From the NCBI RefSeq assembly GCF_018320785.1, contig NC_054877.1, positions 36,230,151-36,294,150 of the forward strand: a stretch of 64,000 nt of DNA. Direction: 5' to 3'. The position numbers were made by a program, and so were the translations under genes. The DNA is from Cheilinus undulatus (lineage: Eukaryota > Chordata > Actinopteri > Labriformes > Labridae). Within the stretch, counting starts at the first letter, position 1; every line of letters begins with the position of its first letter. The notes below the pieces were generated by a model that was not told the origin of the DNA, ran no database searches, and saw only the letters and a program-made list of their open reading frames with translations. This document shows, in pieces, positions 38,566 to 51,600 of this stretch.

Positions 38566-39683
38566 GAAAATTTCAGGTGAAATTTGAGTAACAGTGATAG
38601 ACAAAATTCTATCTCGTAGAATGAAAATTAGAAAAATGGGTGAAAATACTTACTGCTGACCAAAAGATAAACTATGGTTGAGTTGTGAATATTTATTTTA
38701 GAAAACAATTAAAAACAAACAAACAAAGGGTCTGACACACAGTTGTCTACTCTTGGGATTCTACCAGCGTCCCAACATTTTTGTACTCAGACGTTCCTGT
38801 TTTTTTGCTACAGAGCCATCTCTCATTGGAGTCATCTTTTAGAAGTCAGCTTTTTGCTTGCTAAAATGTTAAAATATTTGAAAATTTTCTGTCAAGTTTT
38901 AAATAAAACCTAGAGGCACATTTAACTCCTGTAAAAATTAATTTGAGGGTGAAAAGATGAAATTTAAGGCTGCTCCAGCACTTCTAAAAAGGGTCTAAAA
39001 TCGTTCGTAATTGAAAAAGACTGCCGATAAGCAAGGTAAAACTAGACACTGCTCTGCTTTAATACTTTTGTTAGCGCTTAACCTTGCTTTCATCGTTGTT
39101 AAGGCTGAATGTAATTTCTCCACAGTTTTCTCAGTGATGCATACTTATTCTAAAGGATTTGTCACTGTCAGCTGAAAAGTCAGTCCCACATCTTGTTGTA
39201 GTTGGTTTCCATGTGGAACAAACTACACGAAAACAAACCTCATAGATATCACCCACAACTTGTGCTCTTATTCTTGGATGTCTGACTCTTCTGTGTAAAA
39301 TCCCCCTCCTTCACTGCTGCGTGGGCATCCCCAGCACCCAGAGGTGAGTGTGGGAATAAGCCCGTAAAGGAGCTGGCATATGGCATCAATTGACAGAGGA
39401 GGGGCCGGAGGTGTGGCTTTCTTGGAAGGCTGTCGCAGGACTCTCACTAGTCCGGAGGAAAGGAGTAAAGGATGGTTAGAAGTTAGAAGAAAGCCAGATT
39501 GTTAGGGACTAGTGGTTTGAAAGAGCTTATTCTCTTATTAGCAGGCTAACAGCACATGACTACTCCTCTTTAGGATTCCGTTAAACGACTTTTAGTAGAT
39601 AGTAAATGAAGTCAACTCAGCACTGCGATAGCTTTTAACAAGGTTTTCATTCACTTTGATTTGAACCACACAACACGTTTTAA

Positions 39684-42600
39684 ATGCAACGCTGTTTGAT
39701 TTATGAGAAAAGTATGGCAGCCGAGACGAGGAACGGCGGGAGTTCACTGAACAACAATAACTGCAAAGACCACAGCCGGAGAAAGTTACTGGTCGGAGTG
39801 GATCTCTTCTGCTTGTTTTTAGGTAAGAATCAGGCTTTTACGAAATGAAATACACAAGACTTCCACGAGGAGCCACTAATTTCATTTAGTTATTTACTGT
39901 CACGTCATTGTACGTAAACAACCTAACTTAACAGGGTTTACACCGTAATAACGTTACTTAACGTTACCTAACTCCTCAAACCCTGGCTCTCCGTCTGATT
40001 TTTTTTTATTTTGCTAAAACACAAATTTCCTCAAAGATACTTTATAGTATAAACCTCTGTGTTTCAGTATAATGATTTTATGTTTATTTATGCTGATTTC
40101 CTCTTTCCTCTGACAATGCTCTAAAGTAGGGGTGTCCAAACAGTGGGCTGGGGGCCGATTGTGGCCCTTTATCCAATTTCATTTGGCCCTCAGCAAACTC
40201 TAAAAATAAAACAAGGTATGGCCCACATTACAACATAAAAATAGTGCTTGTGACTTAATTGTTCTTCGTAGTTATAACATTGGTATGGCTGTGTTAATTC
40301 TGTTAACAAACGTTTGAAAAAGAAGAGCTAGGGGGCATTTTTCACGACTAGATTATAAAAATAGATGAATAGACAGTTAGATTGGCAAAAAAGTGGTAGA
40401 AACAGGCAGAATAAGTGGCAAAATTGGATATATAGATGTACTATACAGATCCCAAATTGGAAATTGCAGTGTTACAGCAGCTAGAAGTGTATAGCAGTAG
40501 AAGAATTATTACACTGTAAATAAGCATTAAGAATTATGTAGAGAAGGAAAAAATATAAACATATTTATAAGCAGTAAGTCATCTAAAATTACAAATAAAG
40601 TGATGAATAAGTGAATAAAAAAATAAGCATACAAATTAAGATTATAATCTATAAATACTAGCTGTATTGCAGTAAGTATCAGACTGAACATGTATTGCTT
40701 GGAAGTAAAGGTTTAAATGTGCAAGGATATGTTAAACCACTGGTTACAGCAGTGGATGTCTCTCTACATTGAACTGTTCTATGCAGTGATGACACCAGTG
40801 TAAACATATTGAAAACCAGGGCTTAACATTACGTTCTTTTTGCTCACCAGCCACTGTGGCTAGTAGTGGAAATACTATTTGGAGATTAAAGTTGACTCTG
40901 GCATGCTAAAATGTATTTGTACGAGACATGCATTTCTTTGAAATTAAACCAATTAAGTTTCTGGTCAAATAAAAAAATGGGCCCAAAACTTGCACTTCAT
41001 GTTTATTTTGGGGAAAAGTTGCCTCCCATGTGCAAAAAGCCTCATTGCATTAAGCATCTTCCACTGTAGCAGTGTTCACAAACACTGAGCCCGTTTAGAA
41101 TAAAGCTCAGGATATGTCCCCGATAAATTTAGCTAGCCAAAGTGGCTCATTGGAGTCACTGCTACCTGCCATGGCTGAAATCCACCTGTACTTGGCTACT
41201 AGGTAGTTGTTGACAGCCAAAATTCTAACAACAGCTTGATTTATTATTCTTGGATAAATAAAGACAAAAGTATTACAGCTATAATCCATCTCAGGGTCTG
41301 ATTTTCAGAGTAGGCATATTTTAACCTACATTGGATTTGTTTAACACAATAAAAGAGAGGAATATCAAAGTGTCCCCGTCATGCCTATTTTTTTCTCTGC
41401 GTGGCCCTCTGTGAAAAAATGTTTGGACACCTGTGCTTTAAAGGGTTAATCTACTTTCATGTCATATCTAATAAAGTAAATTATTTAAATTGACAAATTA
41501 AACAAAAGAGGATGAGCGAATCTACAAACTTTTGGCTAATGCTTTGATTCACTACAACTAAAACAAGTTGTCATTGCAACTGTAGCCCACACATTTAGCT
41601 TTAACAGCTATTGAGCTATATATTTTCCATAAACTACATTATCTTAGTCAGTGGAAGTCTGCCCCACCAAAATAAAATAGTACTGGCAAAAAGGAAACTA
41701 ATAAATTTCCCCTTCTGGGATATATATATTTCAGTGGCCTCCACCCACACCTGTACCGTGGCTCTGCCTGCTCTGACTCCTCATTATTTTTTCCAGAAAG
41801 GCTCACATTCCTCAACAGCAGGAATTCTCTTGATCTCAACATCTGGCATCAAACATGTATATGAAACGGTGTAAGTGTTTGGAGTAATTAAGGCAAGTGG
41901 TGAAAAGGTCAGCCGTGAGTGTGTGCATGTTCATCTGCACTGGTTCTGTGATGTTCAGCAGCTGTAAACACTAAATTAAGGTTGGTTCTGTGGGTGACAC
42001 ATTTTTGAGGTTTGAACTTAAATTTCTTTTGAAGATTTTCTTTAAACTTTATCATTTCCATATTGTAACTTCTTTACTTTATCCTCTGATGTGCACTGTG
42101 TTTCAATTTGGCTCTTTTGTGCAATATTTGGTGAGAAAACTATTGCAAACAGTGACGCTGGCCTCTGCACAAAAATAAAATTTGTTGCAATACCATGGGA
42201 AAGCACCAGCTATTGTTTAAGCAACTCAATGAAACATCAACAGTGTAAGCAATCATTTTCTGACCTGCTATATTTAGTCTGTCTAGTTTTGTGTCAATGG
42301 AGGGTAAATTCCCATGTGCTCTGTGTGTCCACTTCCCACATAGAAGGTTGTCAGCAAACCAGCCATGTTTTCCTGACTTAAGATGTGGTGTAACACTCGC
42401 AACCACAAGGAGGAAATGGAGGGCTAGTACTTATAAACACCAATCCTCTGTTCTCTCGCGCTGATTGCAGTTCTCAGTTTTCAGCATCCAGAGTTATATC
42501 TCAGTGAGATCCCAAGAGACCACCAGTGAAGATAACTTTAGTACACAGGAGGAGAAATTTCTCTCATATTTACAGCTAAGTGGGTCTGGATCTAAACGAA

Positions 42601-45600
42601 TAACACTGAAAAAGCAGAGAGCACTTATTTGTTGTTTTGTATTTGTTTGTTTGCTTGAATCTCTCATGAGGTGTTAAGGCTCAGGGTTCGATTAAGCCTT
42701 TGCAGGCAGCTTTCATGTTTTCAAGTTAATCGTCTTATAATGTTTCCATGTGGGTTTGCCCTGGTTCAGCACTAGGTCAAAGGTGGCTAATCATTCTGAG
42801 ATTCACCTACATTTTTAAGTTTTGTTTAACTTTTTCATCAGAAATCAAGAAAAAACATGAAAGCACCGCTTCCCAAAGTGTGGGCTGGGGCCCACTTGTG
42901 GGTCCCAGAGGTACTGTATCAGGGCCTCTAGAGGTTATTTACAAAAACTAAAAATCATACAATTTTATTTAAAAATTAAATCACATTTTAAGTCCTCATA
43001 AAATACTCTATTAACCCAGAAGTAACCAAACACAGCCAGAAGTTGTAACTGATGTCACCTTATTATCATCTATTTTGTCTGATACAACCGGTGTCACGGT
43101 TTAACTTGTGTTGGATTAACTGGTGACACTCCACTAAACATTCTACTATGCCACCTGCTTCCCAATATTAAGAACTTATTAGTTTCTTTTGAGACATAAA
43201 TTTTATCTGGGGAGATTTTACTGCACCACAGTGTATGTTTACAGAGATGAATATTATAAAAGAAAATTGTCTTTGCAGATGCCTGATTAAAACAAATAAA
43301 TATCTGTGGCCAGTTAACTGTACTTTGTGACCCCTCAAACACCTTTCAAGTAATTTTAATGTATCTGAAAGTAAACCATTTAAATTGAATTCTCTGTTTA
43401 TAAAAACGTTAAGTTAAAGTTAAATACTGTGTGTCTCATGTTGTACTAGGGTTTTGGTGGACCCCAGAAGATTTTCAGCTCTCAGACTGTTCCACAGCAT
43501 ACTGAAGTTTGGGAAATGCTGACTTAGAGAAATGTGTCAATTGTAATGCAGACACTCAAAGTAGTTAAAAAGGCATTAAGCATATAAGGATGGATACAGT
43601 TTGGTTTAGAGGAAGTTTAGCTAAACTTTGAGCACTGAAAGAAATTTAAGTGTTAGGTTGAGTTTGAGTCTTAAAAGAGGTTTGGCCCAGTTATTATCAA
43701 AGCCAGCATGGGCCCCAAGATTTGTTTTTCAGCTTATAAATGAAAGAATTAAAATTTAAAACTGTTAAGAATTGGCACTAAGACACAAGCCAGGTCTCAG
43801 TTTAAGGCAGTTTTAAAAGAACTAAAAAGATCCTTGCTGTAAATGCAGCAATAAATGATATCAACTTAAATATACTTGTTTGCAATTTGTGTGAAAAGTC
43901 ACATTTGATTAATTGATGCTTGGCTGTTTTAAGTGCTAAGTTTGTCAAATATGATGATGTGTTTCGATATTTTGCAATACAACTTGATAGGAAGCTACTT
44001 CCAGTGGTACTGTCCGACTTAAAACCTTAGTACTTCTGTGGAGACAGCTTTTGAGGTTCGGGACAGGTTTTCCAACAGTCCAGTAAGGTGTATCATTTTG
44101 TTTCTTATTGTATAAATGTATTAAAATGACGACACATTTTTGTATTTTTGGACAAAAAGCTGCACTTGGCAGTGAGTACTAGTAGATTTGAGAAGCAGCT
44201 GGCTCCAGACAGCAGACATCTACAAACGCGTGCAAACTTTGAGATCCATAGATGCATGCTCCATCCATAAGTCCTGTCCTAAATACTAAACTATTGGTTT
44301 AAAATATCCAAATTAATCAGAAATGTGTTAATATGAGAAAATTTAGCAATGATAACATAATTTGATCCAGCAGCCAGGAAGCTAGGAAAAACAACAATTT
44401 TGATAACTTGTGAACTTTAGAAGATGTTCAGCATGAAATTAGCTGTTAGCCTGTCCCCTAACCTTGCAAAGCAGATGGATACGCCTGTTTACGTGTTTTT
44501 CACTGGCGAATCCATCTTGCAAACCTCCCGTCTGAACTGTTTGGGCCCGGTTAGAAAGTGACAGGACCAATCAGCAAAGAGGGGCAGTACTTTCAGGCGC
44601 GACGGATTCGTGACATAAGCAAGCAGCAACAAGAGGCCGGTGCAGTTATAGCGGAAGAGCTTAGCGTGGATGCTGCTAAAGCGCCAGTTTTATCAGAACT
44701 TGACGTTTTTCTTTTTGAAAGAAGAACAAAGAACAGCAGTGAGTTTTCTTTTCAGAAATGACAAAGGTTGTATACTGACATGTCTATAGTCGCCATGGTT
44801 CGTGTTATTCCTCGGTAGCTGCGCACGCTGACCTCAGTTGCAGCTACATCGTGACTCCGAGTTTTTTTCAAATCCTCTTCCCTTTCCCAAACGTGGTTTT
44901 CCAGATGGATGTGTAAAACAAATCCACCTGGCGTGTCAGATTACCGGTCCTCTTGATTTACTGATCAACAGCTGAGATGTTCAAGTGCACATGCGTCTAT
45001 GGAGAAAGACCCTCTTGGAAAATTTCCCCAGTATGTTGGCAACATGTGGCACTGGAATATTGTCAACATGTTGTGTAATTGAGGACAGGGTTCCTGCAGA
45101 TCCTTATAAAGTCTTCCAAAGTTTTAAATTGGGCTTTTTAATCTAAGGCCATACAAAGTCTTATTTTCACTAAGTGGTCTCAAATTTTAGAAGACACTTT
45201 GACTTAGACGTCCTTTACCAACCTTTGTTACCTACCAACATTTATTTGATTTAACCTCCTGAGACCTGAGCTTTTGTTTGGAATGCATTTTTAGTTTCTC
45301 CCACTTCTTTAGGGTAAGTGGGACCTGATAAGTCTAAAACCTAAGCCCTGTCTTTGAACAGGAAGTAGTTTTCACCAGAAAAAATGATGTCTGTATTTGA
45401 GGACAACAGGCTTGTCTGACTTTACAACACACAACATTTGTTTCTAATACATATTGAGTGTGTTTCAGGATTCAGTGAGGCCTGTATGAACTAAATTTCC
45501 ACTAAAAGTTGTGGATGTCTTGGGAAATTCCCTTTAAAGTGATCAAAGATTTCCAAAACATTAAACAATCCCCCAAAATTCAAAGACATTACTAAAAAAT

Positions 45601-48600
45601 TTCTGCTAGATTTAAAAAATTCCTTTAAAAATTTTCCAAAATGTCCTCAGATATTCCCAAATGTTATCTAAATTTTTGCTGAAAAAGCCTGGAGATTAAA
45701 TTATTGAAAATTCCCCAAACATCTAAACAAATATGCTCAGCACTTTGGTGGTCAGGAGCCCTGGACATCTTTCTTCTTTGCTTGCTTTCTATTATTTATT
45801 GTTATTATTTGATAGTTAAACTGGTATAGATGTTTGAATTTTATATGTAAGTGCATATTTTAGGCCAACTTTACTATTTTTCCTTGAGTGTGTGTTTTTA
45901 TTAAGAGTAAAAACAAACATCCAAAAATTGCCTTGTGTATTTAACATAGTCGTCTTTAGAAATCTGAATAATTAATAAACTGTAAACAGAAGAAAAGCAG
46001 CAGTTTAAGGCATTGTAACATAATGAAAATGCACTTTTTCAGCTTGAACAGAGGGACTGTGAAGTAAGTTTTGCAACATGCCCAGTAGACAGGTTGTGTG
46101 GGGGGTGCTACAAGTAAAAACAACTGCATCTGTGTATACACCACAACTACCTCAGACATATATACATTTCTACACCAGACACTGTGAGAGATCCCTGCAA
46201 GTGGAAAAAGTGTGTCTGTTTGCTTTAATAGTCACACTTGGTGTTTTGGCAAATGCCTCCAAAATATGGTGGGGGATTTAGTTCAACGTGAGGCTTATAC
46301 TTTGATTCTAGTTTCCATAAACTGCAGCTACATGGAAACACCAGAGCTGAACTGGGGCAAAGGCAAACCGGGCAGAGTGTAGGAAAAATCCAACAAGTGT
46401 GTCTTAATGATAAGCTTGCTTTCTTGTTTTTTTTTGATGCGAGACGATTCAGGGCTGAGAAAGTCATCATCATTCTCAGTGTTTACTTGTTTTCACCAAG
46501 GGGTCCCAAGTTGATTGTTAAGGAAACTGCTTTAGGGCAAAAACACCTGAATATGCCATTAGAAACTCAAAACTTTGGGAAAAAATCAATGTTGTTTGTT
46601 TCTGTTGTCGTTGGGTTGATGGTGAGCTAATGCAAAACCCACGCCTGCTGACTGGTGTTGTTGTTGGCAGCCCAGACCCACCTACCCTCTTCCTCCTCCT
46701 CCTCCTCCTTCTGCTTCTTGCCCCCTGGCTGTGAGGAGCGGGAAAAGAGGAAGAGGGTAGGAGGGGAAAATCCTAACATGCAATGCTGATGCTGCAGACG
46801 GATGGAAGAGGTCGGGGACTGAACAGAGAAAGAAAAAAGCAGCTGAAAGTCTGGAAAAGAGCTCTTGACGATGTCTTACAGGGGTAGTTTTTATTTTCCT
46901 TTTTGCCAGTCGACCATTTGAAACATTTCACCTGGCTTCACCAACCATTCATCTCATTAAGAGTCTGCCATCAGCCTATTAGGAGGCTTAACACTCAGAA
47001 GAAAACAATTGGTAATCTCCGGTGTTGAAAGAATAAAGCTAATGAGAAAGGGAAAAAAAACGTAGTTCTTAGATTGTCCACTTGAGGCAGACTCCAAATT
47101 CAAGGAATCCCCATTAAAGCCCATGTTAATAAGTAGGTTTACAACTTGATAAAAAATGTCCTCAGTAGCTTATTTATGTTTTTGCACGAACTGTACATGG
47201 GGTAACTGTTTTTATATCTTGTTTGTTTTGATTACATTAAAGGTGCAGTGTGTAAAATTGTGAATACTAGCGGTATTTAACAGTCAGATTCCAGATTGCA
47301 ATGCTCATTTCTTGTGGTAACTGTGGCAATCAGTGGTATTAAGGCTGCCCTTTTCAGATAAATGTACATTTAAATGGAGTCTAACCAAAGTGGGAACAAT
47401 GCTCAGAAAACAGTCAAATTCATCAGAGAGTCATTGTGTACGCAGGTAGGCTATATGACGTGGGGCTGCTGTGCCTAGTAGAGTGTGGCTGAAGTTAGCA
47501 GCTAGCTCCACCAGGCTTTATAACGCTTTAGAAAAAAAAAAAAAAACTTGTCATACTGCACTGTTCCTACAACACGCTAAATGCTAAGCTTCTCATGTTT
47601 ACATCTGGCCAAATGCCGTTGGGAAAGCCTTGGTGGGAAGGCAGGGGCATTTACTGAAGCTACAACAGCTTCAAGTGTTGGGAGGCTTCATTACCATTTT
47701 AAAGGAGCATTTGACCAAGATTTCAGGCCCATGTCTTTGAAAAATGATACATAATTAGGGATGCATGATATTATGGCCTGATATAAGTATTGGCAGAGAT
47801 TAAAATATCTGCCAATATTTTAAACTGATATTTTGGCTGTGAATATCAGCATATATGGACTATAAATTATGACTGTAATTTGCCATTTGTACTAAGTTTG
47901 TTAAGTTTTAGACTTGACCAACAGACATATGCCGGTTGAGGTTTTTTCTTTGTCAATTCTCAATCTTTCAACTTTAAAGTGTATTTTAATTACTGAAGTT
48001 TGTTTCTTTGTTAATCCTTATGCTTTAAAATCTGTTCAAAGGATGTAAGTTTTAGGTCTGAAATGCATCTTTGAATATCTGTATTGATGTATCGGCTAAA
48101 AATAAATCAGTGAATATTAGCATGTCGGCAAAAAGTCCAATATAGTGCATTCCTAATAAGTAGTTAACTGACTTGAGTCCGGCGCTGGCCAATTTGATAT
48201 CAAAATTAAGCCGTTTTGCTGGATAGCTACGCAGATCCTAAATAAATAATAGCTGCATTTCCATCACCCTTAGAAATACGTAAATAGTGCAATAAAAAAA
48301 GGGTAATGGAAACATCTGAATTTCAAAAAACCTCTCAAATATCGCAAAAAAGTTTTTACAGTCTCACGAGGAGGTTTTTCAGACGTTTCGATATAGAAGT
48401 ATTTTGCAAAAGTGTAATGGAAACACTGTTTCCACATTTACAAGTCACAGGATATGACGTATGGTGTCACATGACCAGTGCACCCCAAGACAACATGGCA
48501 CGGTACTTGTGGACACAAGAGGAGACAAGGCTTTTCTTATCATACTTACACCTAACGTTACACAACAGATGGATTTGTTTCACACATCCATCTGGAAAAC

Positions 48601-51600
48601 CTTCGATATACTGCGTTTGGGAAAGGGCAGAGCCTTTGGAAAACACTCGGAGGGTGATTGGATGAACGTTCTGTCTGTCCCATCTTTACGGGCCAATCAG
48701 AGCAACAGAACACGTGACATAGCCGCTACCAAGGTGCGCATGTGCAGCTACCTAGGAGTAAGCTCTGTATAGAACTGCATAGTGCGAACTATTGCGACTA
48801 TAGACATGTCAGTACATGACTTTTGTCTTTTTTGAAACGAAAACAACTCTCTGCTGTTCTTTGTTCTTCTTTTAATAAAGAAATTTCGTCAAGTTCTGAG
48901 AAAACTTATGCTTTAGCAGCACCCACGCTAATGTCTTCCGCCATAACGGCAAGTTGAAATTAAAGAAATATTGCTTTTATTTTGCAAAAAACTGTAATAG
49001 AAACCCAGCTATCTTTACCAGGTTTGTTCTGCTAAACGCTACTAGGCTTAATATTACACGCTGCACCTTTAAGGCAAAGAATTATCTATATAGTTTCATA
49101 ATTAGGAGTGTGGTCTGGTTGCATTGTAACTGTTGGACATGAGGCATGTGTCAGCTCCAACTCTTTGTTTTTAGTTTGAAAGTTTAGCACCTCCAATATG
49201 GCCGCCACCATTGTTGGCCTTTTTAATATCTCTTTCAGAACCAATAGGTGACGTTACAGATACTATGTCCATGTTTATACAGCCTATGGTAGAGAATTAT
49301 AATGAGCTGATTATCATTTTAATCAATATTTAAGCAAAATGTCAAAAAAACAACAACAATAGTTTAGCTTTAAAGATGGCCGAATGTGCTGCTTCTTGCT
49401 GAGTAAGTGACAGGTCTTTGGGTTATTTTTTTTCTTAATGTGAAAGAATCAATCACTATGGGTTCTTAAGAAGATTGTAATTATCTGTAACATTTTTTAT
49501 ATTTTAGACTAAATAATATATATATTGAAATTGAATATTGAAAATAATTAACTCATTCTTAAACACAAAAAGATTTGTTTGTTGATGCACCAGTATCTGA
49601 TGTTTCATTTGTAAATAGGCCTGAAAGTGGCGTATGCCATTTACCCACACATGAACTTGATGATAAAAAGTGCATTGTGAAGCATGTGTGTTACATTTTG
49701 GAAGCTGGGGAAATTAGCAACGCAGATGGTGAGATTTTATAGATTTAGCCAGGTTGTATTTTGATGTGTCCTGCACATTTAATTTTACCAAATATTTAAC
49801 TCTATGGACAGCTCCACCTCATCATAATCATTCAAACTGGCAGTTTCCGTTCCACACTTGCCTGTAGTGAGCTGTTTTCCATCTGTGAAAGTGTTTTGAG
49901 GCACTTTAAGAGGTCAGAAGGACTCTGAGGTTAACATACGTGTCGAACATCCAGTACTCTCAGCCATTTTATATGTTTTTGTTGTTTGAGCAGTCCTTGT
50001 TTTGGGAAGGTCTGAGTGGTTCTGTTCAAGGCCAGGCTAAGCTAACAGAAGAAATCAGACACCCAGGATTTATGCACATTAGAGTACTGGTTATTTTTAC
50101 AGTTACAGTACTCTCAGACATACCACCCTGCCCTTTTCTCTCACCACCAGACTTACTTTGGCTCGGATCTGATTGTAGCTCCGTTCTGGTATTTGTTTGA
50201 GGAACGAGAATGAGAATCAGAAAGTTAATAACGCGAGTCCTACTGAATGTGGAGGGAAACCCGGCGTTCTGCAGTTCCCATCAGGCAGCAGAGCTGTGAC
50301 TGTAACCTGAGCTTAACCCAGCTGGACCTTCAAAGGCCAGAGTCAGCTGTGTGTGTGTGTGGACGTCTGGATTCAGACGGGGGTTGAGGGGATCAGCAAC
50401 TGGAGCATGTGTTGACATTTGGTTTGAGAAATCATGCCCCCACCCCACCCCACCACAGCTATACCTCCTTCAGCAGCTCTCGCAGCACTGACCTCTACAC
50501 CCTGGTGCTTTTTGGCTTTTGAGACAGAGGAGGAGAGCGTGTGGAGAAACAGAGCAGCAATGTTTGTTTTCTTTTGTATCAGCGGATCGCTGATTTATTC
50601 AAAGGGTGACTTGAAAGCTCCATCATCAGTTAAACATTGCTTTGAAGTGATTTTGAAAGTGTTTTCCAAATCCTGTCAGAGGTTTGAGGCCTCTCCTGGG
50701 TACGGCGTCCACACTCAGATTTCAAAGTGCTCCCTTCAAGCCTTTGGTAAATGGGGGAAACTAAAACTGTTCTTTTTGGCTTGCATCTTACTAACACCCA
50801 CTCTGTGTTTGTTGTCAGGAGATAAATAAGATCTTTTTGCCACTTAAAGTGGCGAAAGACTAAATTGATCAGACGCAGACACCCCCCGAAGGCATCTTAA
50901 AGTGGGCCTTTTAAAGTGCACTTGAAAGCCTGAGCAGACAGGAAGGAAGGCTCTGATAGTGTGTCTGTTTTTTTCTTGTCAGTTAACAGCAATGGTCTTT
51001 CTTAAGAACATGCCATATCCAACCCTTTTAGCGCTAACTCAGCCTGTTTGAGCTCCGGTTATATTATTTTGAGCATAAAGGGATTGCTTAAGTCTACAAC
51101 AAAGATGTAGCCTCAATTTGGCAGTAATTTCAACAAATTGTTCTGTTTATTATGGCTCATTTTCTCATGACTGCATAAGTGTTTGTTTTAAAAATGCCTG
51201 CAGAAAGGTTTGTATGACTGAGATTTCTATCTGTCCCTGCCTCTTGTTCATGACATGTGTTGATGCAGCTGTTCACTGTAATGGTCAAAAGATCTGTCTG
51301 ACTTCTGCTCGTGTGTGTGCCCATCCATACAGTGTTGCTTGTTGCCGTGTTTTTGCACAAATCTCCCTTCCCGCCTTACCAGAGAGGATTCTTCTGCAAT
51401 GACAACAGCATCAAAATGACCTATAAGAGCAGCACGGTGTCCAACACGGTGCTCACAGCCGTGGGCGTCACTGTGCCCGTGGTCTCAGTAAGTTTTGTTG
51501 TGGTACTGCGTGAGAGTCAGGGAGCATGTGTTGGGACGAACTCCATTCATCCAGTGGTTGACACCTCAAAAAGCATGATTGGTTAAACAGACTTTGTGGT

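Larger units (their letters stand above)
35724..39683 (+). other. fyb2/plpp3 intergenic region
   Basis: Holds the fyb2 3' UTR, a probable inverted-repeat element at about 36160-36760, an hAT-like end at 37024-37110 (GGGAACCACTGGC), two nested short elements at 37734-38565, and the presumed plpp3 5' UTR and promoter (about 39250-39683). No kinase exon (HRDLKPEN-type motif) was found, so PRKAA2 is not here. Confidence 0.6.
47238..49072. mobile_element. Outer inverted-repeat element of a transposon nest
   Basis: Ends TTAAAGGTGCAGTGTGTAA and TTACACGCTGCACCTTTAA are inverted repeats 1.8 kb apart. At least two other elements lie inside (47756-48155 and 48250-49011), and the second of these holds a third (48563-48950). 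Confidence 0.7.
39823..51332 (+). other. plpp3 intron 1 (11.5 kb)
   Basis: Contains an hAT-like element (40127-41435), a possible second one (42865-43520), the RecQ-like fragment copy 3 (44460-44940) and the transposon nest 47238-49072. Elsewhere no exon is supported. Bases 46670-46760 are GGAGG/CCTCC-rich. Enhancers are plausible in so large an intron, but none can be named from sequence. Confidence 0.6.
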
